From the NCBI RefSeq assembly GCF_964355755.1, contig NC_092679.1:8310001-8374000 (forward strand): a stretch of 64,000 bases of DNA. The letters are read 5' to 3'. Source of the DNA: Antedon mediterranea (taxonomy: Eukaryota > Echinodermata > Crinoidea > Comatulida > Antedonidae). The notes below the pieces were generated by a model. The model had not been told where the DNA came from. It saw only the letters and a list, made by a program, of their open reading frames with translations, and made no database searches. The translations under genes and the position numbers were made by a program. Below, piece by piece: positions 56,537 through 64,000 of this stretch (position 1 is its first letter; every line of letters starts with the position of its first letter).

Positions 56537-56992
56537 GTTTGAATATTTTTTATTCTATTTTTTATGTTTATTGAGTCAATAAAAATGCCTACAATACATA
56601 TTACTTTAAAAACATTAAACCAGGCCATTCCTTGTCTTAAATGTACATTTTATGTTTAATTTTGATAAAAAGACTGAGAAAAAGCAATGCACTACCTAAG
56701 TAAGAGATAACAAGCCAAGCCAAGAAGACGCTCTTGAAAAAACGCTCTTGAAAAATCTTCTTTATAAATTAGTTTTCAACTTTCTACCAGCTAGTGACTG
56801 ATAAATTGTCTAAACTGTTGTTTTCTTAACATGGAGATGTAATTTTTATTGTCAAAGTCAATATTATAAGCTGGATATTAAGTGTTTTTTCATGTTGAGG
56901 ATAGGCTCAAGCAAGGACAATTGATACACCAGCTTTCTATTGTTCAAGTAAGTACACAAGCTTTTTCCGCCTAATTTCAAACAAAGCTAACA

Positions 56993-58985
56993 ATGGAAAA
57001 CCAATGGCCTAGCTATGGTCATATACAAGCTCCAAGCATCCTAGATATTACAAACTCTAGCTTTTATGGCTTTGATGAACTTAGAAGTCATTTTGATAGG
57101 CTTCCATTTGAAACATCGACTCCTGATAATATTGATCTATTCAGAAAACTAAGCTATGATTATGAAAGGAAATCTAAAGACGAGCTAAATATTGAAACAG
57201 CGCCATTAATTGAAGAAATAACACTCAACGATTACAGTCAGAATTGTGAATCCTCTGAGTTTGTGAAAGCAATTGACTGTTCAACTCAAACGCCTAAATG
57301 CTGGGACCAGACCCCATCACTAAAGCTGAAAATAAAGCAGTCTGATGAGAAAGTTTCTGAACTAAAACAACAGCTACACGAATTCAAAGAAATCCATTCA
57401 AATTTTGTACATCTTAGTACAGCTTTTAACACGTTCACTGCCACGGCGTATTTATACGTCAAAAATTGCGTGTCGCTACTTGCCAAGACGTAATACTACG
57501 TCAAATTCGTAGCACTTTTGTATTGTATGTAGAATCGCTGGCAGTGGTGATTGGAACAGGAATTATCGCATGGCAGTTTATGAATGATGTACGTAAACGA
57601 TAATCTAAAAATAAATGTCATATGTTTGTTTGTGTTTATTCCCTCATGCATTGAATATGGTTGATACGATGGCGCCCTCACACTCAATATAATCATCTCA
57701 AACATGTCATAAATTGCGCTAATAGTAAATAAAAATAATAAAGGATGAAATGATTCAGTGTGGTTTACTGTTTTTATCTCTCGATGATAGGGTGGGTCAG
57801 AGGATGGGGGTCAGATATTGACCCCATCATGATAGTCTGTGACCAGATGTTACACTTTCAAACTGTAATTTAATATGTAAACGGGACTTGGCACTGGGAC
57901 AGAAATTACGGAAAATGCCTTGGCAGTCAATGTGTTAAAGAAATGAGTGAAAGAAACTGGTCTCTTTGAGCAACAAATTCTTAGTTTACAGAATATTGCA
58001 AGTGAATCTGAATTCGAACTACCTAAAAAGTTTGTATCTAAATCTAATCTATGCTGTAAACAAAATGGCATTAGCACCATCTCAAGTAACACGTTTGATG
58101 TAACACGTTTGATGTGCTTGATGATACTGTACAACAACCACCATCTAACGTTGCCACACCGACTCTTGATCAAATAACATCGACACCTGAGCCATCTCTC
58201 ATCAATGTAAGTGAAACAAATACCATTAAACCAACGATTACGAATGACACCATTGATGAAGAGGAAGCAAGTTCTCAGACACCAACAAAGCAAATGAGAA
58301 CCGAAAGCTCAATCAAGAACTTACTTATTGGCGATTCTATGCTAAAGCATATCAAAGTTAGAGGCTTAAAAAATACCACAGTGTCCACACTACGAGGCGC
58401 TACCATCAAAGACGTACAGTAGAACAACGGGTTAAAGATACTGATCTAACAAATATCAACTACGTTATTACACATGCCGGAACCAATGATTGTGCATCCA
58501 ATAACTACTCTCTTCGAAAAGTAATCTCTGATATGAATGACATTATCAAATATCTAGAACCAAGAATCTGTGGTCAAGTGTTCATTTCTGATAGCTGCCC
58601 TCGTTTCGATAGATATATCTTTGACAACAGAGTCTATGAGGTAAACAAAGTTCTGAAATCAACGTTTGAAGGAAAATATATTGACAACTCAAATGCTTTT
58701 ATCATGGGAAGCAAGTATGACACAAGAAAATTTACACAACACGGTCTCCATCTAAACCAACTAGGCACTGCTGCTCTTCTAAAAAGCATCAACAAGCAAA
58801 TTGAAATACTGCCAACACGTAGAGTCACTGATAGTTCTTATGTTCATCAAGAAGCAAAATCCTGACGATGCCACTTCTGTGGGGAAACTGGACACAATGG
58901 AAGAGTTTGTCGACATGGCCATTCTATTGTCTGCTGGGACTGTAACAAACCAGGACACAAAACAAAATACTGTGATATGAAATTC
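56993..58985 (+). pseudogene. LINE ORF1: SGNH-esterase and zinc-knuckle protein, broken
   Basis: Starts MENQWPSYGH with a coiled-coil-like stretch (SLKLKIKQSDEKVSELKQQL) and is cut by the MITE at 57430-57934. It resumes with an SGNH/GDSL-type hydrolase region (about 58310-58800): LLIGDSML (block I), HAGTNDC (block III) and HGLHLNQLG (block V His). Two CCHC knuckles follow (58866-58980): CHFCGETGHNGRVC and CWDCNKPGHKTKYC, both C-x2-C-x4-H-x4-C. Esterase-bearing ORF1 is known from CR1/L2-group LINEs. Breaks: the MITE, frame changes near 57945, 58090 and 58420, and an in-frame TGA at 58863. Confidence 0.8.
57430..57934. mobile_element. 505-bp TTAA-flanked MITE (CACGTTCACTGCCA tips) inside LINE ORF1
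   Basis: Tips CACGTTCACTGCCACGGC and, reversed, CACATTGACTGCCAAGGC, flanked by TTAA (57426-57429 and 57935-57938). The tips are piggyBac-like. It interrupts ORF1, so it is younger than the LINE. Non-coding. Confidence 0.85.
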
Positions 58986-61925
58986 AACAGAAACTGAAAA
59001 GTAGGCGATGAAGAGAATGCCACAGATAATACAAACGATACGAACTCTTCTACAATCAACTCAGAAAATGAAATTGACTCTGTTAAGGATAATTTGCTTA
59101 CAGATATTGGTAATGTATTTAATGGAAAAGGGCTTAATATTTTAGGTTTAAACATCGTTACCCTCCCTGGAAAATTTGATGAAATCAAATACTTAATGGA
59201 AAATAACAATATTGACATTGTAGCTTTAAATGAAACACGTCTTGATAATATTATAAGCGACAATGAAATTGAGATTAATGGTTTTAATGTTGTTAGAAAG
59301 GATAGAAACTGAAAAGGAGGGGGTGTAGCAGTATATATAAGTCAAAACTGTTCTTTCAATTATGAAATTTTAGAAAATTTAATGAGTCCTAATCTTGAAG
59401 CAATTGTTATCAAATTATTGCATGGTATCGCCCACCTAATTCATGTACTGATACATTTGATGAATTTGAAAAAATTCTTAAACAAATTGAAAGAGATAAT
59501 ACTGATAACGAAATTATTTTAATTGGGGACATAAACTGTGACCTTCTATCATCAACTCCATCTTACTATACTTTAAAATTAAAAGAATTAACAAATAACT
59601 ATCACTTAACACAATTAATTTCTGAAGCTACGCGAATTACAGATCACTCTAGTACTTTAATTGATCATATTTATGTTTCATCGCCAGAAAAAATAGCTAA
59701 CAGTGGTGTACTCCATACTGGTCTTAGTGACCACTCCGCTATCTAAATCAAATTTGGAAAAGCATACAAAGAGAAAAGTAACCATAGATTTAAAACAAAT
59801 AGGAACTATAAACATTTTGATGAAAATAAATTTAAAACTGACTTACTTAATACAAATTGGGCTGAAATTAAGAATTATACTGATGTTGATGATGCTGTTG
59901 ATTTCATTCAAAAAACCTTTCTTAATATTGCAAATAAAAATGCACCCATTAAATGTAAAAGAGTTCTCCAAAAAAACAGTCCATGGCTAACTAAAAATGT
60001 AATACTTCTCATCAGAAAAAGAGATGCATTAAAAAGACGAATAAATAAGAAAAATAGGCCTCAGCTTTGGCCTGAATATAGAAAATTAAGAAATCAAGTA
60101 AATTATGAACTTCGAAAAAGTAAGAACTATTTTTCTGAACAACTCAATACTAACGATCAGAAAAAGATATGGGAAAATATTAAATTAATTATTCCTGGCA
60201 AAACTAAAAGCATGAATATAACAAGTATTAAAACCACAAATGATGAAGAAAATGATGAAGTAACTAATTCTAAAGATATTGCAAATGTATTAAATAAATA
60301 TTTTGCCAATGTGGGTCCAACATTAGCTCAAAGTATTCAATCTACTAATCAACTCTCTAACTTTACTAATGATGTAAATAATAACGACAAATTAACTTTT
60401 AAATATGTTAATAAACAAGACATACATAAACTTCTTAACTCACTTTCATCAAAAAAAGCAACTGGAACTGATGACATACCAGCTAATCTTCTAAAAATCG
60501 CTATCGATGAAATTGTTTACCCAATAACATATATAATTAATTTATCTTTAAAAAATCTAACTTTTCCAAAACAATGGAAAAGGGCCAAGATCTGCCCTCT
60601 TCATAAAGGTGGAAATAAAAATGAATGTAATAACTATAGGCCAATTTCAATTCTCCCAATATTATCTAAAGTTCTTGAAAAAGTTGTATTTGAACAAGTT
60701 TATGATTTCCTAAATCTAAACAAAATGCTATATGAAAATCAGTGGGGTTTTAGACCAGGCTACTCAACTACGACTGCATTGCTTAATATCACAGAGACCT
60801 GGCTAGAAGCCATTGACACTGGAAATTATATTGGGTTAGTAATGATAGATTTGAAAAAGGCTTTTGATACAGTAAATCACAGTATTCTTATCAATAAGCT
60901 AAGATCTTTCAATTTTCATTCAAATGTTATTCAGTGGTTTGAAAACTACCTGCATAATCGTGTACATATAACCAATGTAAATGGTGATTCTTCTGATGAA
61001 AGTCACAGTATATGTGGAATTCCTCAAGGGTCCATCCTAGGACCATTAATGTTTCTCCTTTATGTTAATGACTTGCCTAATGCTGTAAATAAATGCTCGG
61101 TTTCTATGTATGCTGATGACACTGCCATATACTACACTTCCAATAATATTAATAACCTTACTGAAACAATAAATTCTGACTTATTGTGTCTTAAAAGATG
61201 CCTCCTATGCAACAAACTTAGCCTAAATGTTTAAAAAACTGAATTTATGTTAATTGGAACGAGACAGAGGTTAAGTAAACTATCTGACTTAAAAGTCAAC
61301 ATTAACATAGATGGAGAACCAATCTCTCGTGTAAATAAATGTGAACACCTTGGTGTGATATTAGATAATAATCTTTCTTGGTGCTCACAAATCGATAATG
61401 TAAAATCTAAGGCTTTGCAGAGCTTGTACTACTTAAAAAAGACTAATAATATATTTCCAAAAGAAATTCAATGCAAACTATACAAATCACTTATGGCTCC
61501 TCATCTTGAGTATTGCCATGTTGTTTGGGGACGTTCAAATATAACTCAAAGTAAAACACTACAAGTTCAGATCAGTTCAAAATCGCACAGCAAAAGTTAT
61601 TACAGTACAAACAAATCTCAAACCGACTCTAGTACTCAAGCTCTACAAAGTCTAAATTGGATGAACTTAGATGAAAGCTATTGTTATGTTTAAGATTATG
61701 AACAACCTTGCACCTCCATATTTATTAAATAAGTTCAATATCAAAAACAATTACTATAATATTAGAACTAAGCCAAATTTAATAGTACCAAAACCAAAAA
61801 CAAACTACAAAAAACGTAGCTTATCATATAGAGGTGCCAAGGTTTGGAATGAGCTACATGAAGATATTAAAAATGTGAACTCTGTCTCTCTTTTTAAGAA
61901 ACTGTTAACTGCTAATTTCATGTAG
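58986..61925 (+). pseudogene. LINE ORF2: endonuclease and reverse transcriptase, broken
   Basis: The apurinic-like endonuclease runs about 59130-59750: GLNIVTLPGKFDEI, ALNETRL (catalytic Glu), GGGVAVYIS, LIGDINCDL (Asp, Asn) and LSDHSAI (Asp-His). The reverse transcriptase follows (60212-61240): GTDDIPANLLK, NYRPISILP, GFRPGYSTTTAL, MIDLKKAFDTVNH, IPQGSILGPLMF and catalytic YADDTAIYY. A C-terminal domain follows (CKLYKSLMAPHLEYC, then YRGAKVWNELHEDIK). Breaks: TGA near 59000 and 59310, frame change near 59415, TAA at 59744 and 61232, frame change near 61600. The two TGAs fall where Arg is expected, compatible with CGA-to-TGA decay. Confidence 0.88.
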
Positions 61926-62183
61926 CTTTATTTAAATGTAGTGTATTATTTAATTTTATAGTTAGTATTAAGTGTATCCTTGTTTCATTTTATTTCATTG
62001 TAATTGTTTTATTATCTGCTTTTGTTTTTTGCTTCTGTAATTGTTTTATTATTTGATTTGATATCTGCTTTTTACATTTATTATTGTTGGTGTTTTCCTT
62101 TGAGCACGGTCTTACTGAAAAACAACTTTTAGTTGAGTTAAGTATCCGTGATTAAATAAAGCTTATTATTATTATTATTATAA

Positions 62184-62440
62184 GTAGGTCGCATCAAATA
62201 TACTCTTGTGGACGGTCTTAGACCTAGCTGGTAAACATAGATTACATAGGAACATCATACGCTAGGTCTAGCCTGCCGTTGTCTAGTTGATGCATTAATT
62301 GGATTCACGATGAGTTCACAGGTTCACCTTGCAACAACTACCTTTTTTTCGTGAAGACCCAGTTATTAGATTTAAATTTTTTCAAATTTACCGTTTAAAG
62401 ATTAAAACAATTATCGCAATAGGCCCATATAGTTTTTAGT
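62184..62440 (+). mobile_element. right remnant of the TTAA-type element split by the LINE
   Basis: GTGGACGGTCTTAGACCTAGC, then GGTAAACAT and CTAGTTGATGCATTAATTG, then TTATCGCAATAGGCCCATATAG, in the same order as 13668-14060. Confidence 0.65.
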
Positions 62441-64000
62441 CGCGTGCAACTCGACTCTACAGCTCACTATGTCGGTCGGTCGGTAAACACTTAACTTGAG
62501 CATGCGCCTGCAGCCATGTATATGGCCTTGTTGTTATAAACATAAAATGCAGTTAGATTTTTAAAAACTTAGCACATTTTATACGATCTTAAAAAGATCA
62601 CCTATTGTACACAATATTATTTGTCATTTTCATTGTTGGTCAATAACCTATGTATTAAATATTGTACTTTTTTCTGCATACTTCTTTTTAGTTATTTGCA
62701 CTTGACAGGTATTGTCTTATCAGGAAAAAGCCTACTGCGGGCGCAGTACTCGGACGTTAATACTATAAATGTTATATTGTTATATATATAGGTATATTAC
62801 GTAGCCTATGTAAATATGTGAATGTGATTGGTTGAAACTGCATCACATGACTACTGCTGCGAGGATTGTAAATTGTATATTTCCTCAAGTACAATGATAT
62901 TGACTGAGTATTTTTCGCGTGATTATTGTGTCCCTGTCATTAAACATTGAAATCCAGTAAATTCTCGAGGAGTTTGATATTGACTGTGTCACTCGCGTTT
63001 GGTGATAAATGAACAAAAGTCAGCTGGCCTAGAACGCGAAGATTCGTTCACATCATCACGAGACAACATTTTACACGCCACGCAACGTACCTTGCTTCAA
63101 GAAATAAATCTACTAAACTATTTAAACTATGCATACATAGCACCCTCATTTGTTATTCGCCCTCTATAGACGCGACGAAATTCTGACTACAAAATAATGG
63201 CCCATGCCCTGTCAGCGATTTTTTTTTCCGTACGAGAGTTCCTCCATCGGTTCGTTTCGGACTCAATCGACTCTTCGGTAAGCCACCGATGCTCACTGAT
63301 GCGCGACAGCAACCACAAGACAAAACGTGAGCAGCTTTTTTGCACGAGTGACAGATTTATACTAGGCCTATTATACTATACTCACTGTAAATATAATAAT
63401 AAATATTAATAGTAGTACTGAACCTCATTGTAATAATAATAATTTTAATTTTATAATACTGTATAGGCAGCCACAAACCAATGTATGTACCATCAGATTC
63501 ACAAACAGTAACACACACACAGCAGCAGCACTTATTTTGTTGGTCGTCACAAGCAAGGCCTAGCTAGGCCTAGCCTAGTCTGGGCTCCAGACGGAGTTTT
63601 GTCTTAATATTAGTAAAAATATAAATATTTTTGCACATATGGCGTTTCATACGTGTATTACTTGAGTTTGGATACTCCGTCTGGGGAAACACGCACAAGT
63701 CACGTGGTTTGACACCAAGAATTCTTGGTGCATACGATTATCCGGTTGACTAGTTTCAGCTGCATGCGATTGGCTACTCACTCGTACACTGTTTTAATAT
63801 TCATATTTCAGAATTTCAAAGACTCAACATCTAAGACGAGACGATGCACATGCGCTATATTACGTTTAGACAATGTGTACTTGGGTACATTGATGAAAGT
63901 TTCTGAAAGCTAGAAATGATTTTATATGCCTAGTAGTCTGGTAAACATTTGATGGGATTTTTCCCAAGAACATGAAAACTTGTCTTGATATGATAGGCTA
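62441..64000. other. right end of window, nothing firmly recognised
   Basis: Presumably LRPPRC intron 15. GTCGGTCGGTCGGT near 62471 echoes the microsatellite at 55216. No exon matching the next LRPPRC segment and no transposon ends were found. Frames of 60-70 codons at 63197 and 63725 lack splice or domain support. Confidence 0.4.

Larger units (their letters stand above)
56705..62183 (+). mobile_element. near full-length, decayed CR1/L2-like LINE
   Basis: Plus-strand non-LTR retrotransposon with ORF1 (SGNH esterase plus two CCHC knuckles), ORF2 (endonuclease and reverse transcriptase) and a 3' end in AATAAAGC followed by an (ATT)n tail. It is inserted in a copy of the 13498-type TTAA element: 56585-56704 matches 13540-13645, and 62184 onward matches about 13655-13800. 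TAAGTAG-like sequence on both sides may be the target duplication. Several stops and frameshifts make it inactive. A 505-bp MITE is inserted in ORF1. Confidence 0.87.

Noticed and set aside
63725-63913. Possible next LRPPRC exon near the right edge
   Set aside because: The frame has no fitting acceptor and donor with the required phase and no resemblance to the next segment of the vertebrate protein.

Overview
The window is animal nuclear DNA: AT-rich, intron-rich, and packed with DNA transposons, Helitrons, MITEs and one LINE. The recognisable host gene resembles vertebrate LRPPRC. With the transposon mix and the frequent palindromic 8-mer TAGGCCTA, this suggests an invertebrate, perhaps a marine deuterostome such as an echinoderm. 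The species guess is weak inference; no species-diagnostic gene is present.

Host genes. (1) The last two coding exons and poly(A) signal of an unidentified plus-strand gene lie at 602-989. (2) The first 15 coding exons of an LRPPRC-like gene (mitochondrial leucine-rich PPR-motif protein, plus strand) run from ATG 4196 to 56536. All 14 intervening introns have GT/AG borders, and every exon phase fits the next. The product starts with a basic, mitochondrial-targeting-like N terminus and continues into PPR repeats. About 537 codons are here; the rest lies beyond the right edge. (3) A tRNA-Val(TAC)-like sequence lies in intron 5.

Mobile DNA by region. Intron 1 (4.4-12.2 kb): palindromic TTGCGCAA arrays, a Helitron, and a 2.0-kb element with 7-bp target duplications. 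Intron 3 (12.9-21.3 kb): a reverse Helitron carrying two younger insertions (a TTAA-flanked element and a hAT-like element with 5-bp duplication), then a 3.9-kb TTAA-flanked element with ~640-bp inverted ends around a broken C2H2 zinc-finger gene. Intron 5: the tRNA and a second, inverted copy of the 7-bp-duplication element. Intron 6: an apparently intact two-gene PIF/Harbinger transposon (26999-35968; Myb-like gene plus two-exon DDE transposase), with a MITE, a 99-bp satellite and a Helitron inside it. Exon 7 runs into a 13-copy, 103-bp tandem array made from its own 3' half and splice donor. Introns 11-14: Helitron-like elements, a nested Harbinger-type MITE, TA- and TTAA-flanked MITEs and a large foldback repeat rich in TGACGTCA. 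From 56.7 to 62.2 kb: a decayed CR1/L2-like LINE whose ORF1 carries an SGNH-esterase domain and two zinc knuckles.

Several insertions can be read against an empty copy of the same site elsewhere in the window, so their boundaries and target duplications are directly visible. The most interesting items are the zinc-finger element, the unassigned 7-bp-duplication family, the intact Harbinger, the exon-derived donor array, and the inverted 2-kb repeats around exons 2-5. No CRISPR array, operon or prokaryotic feature is present.
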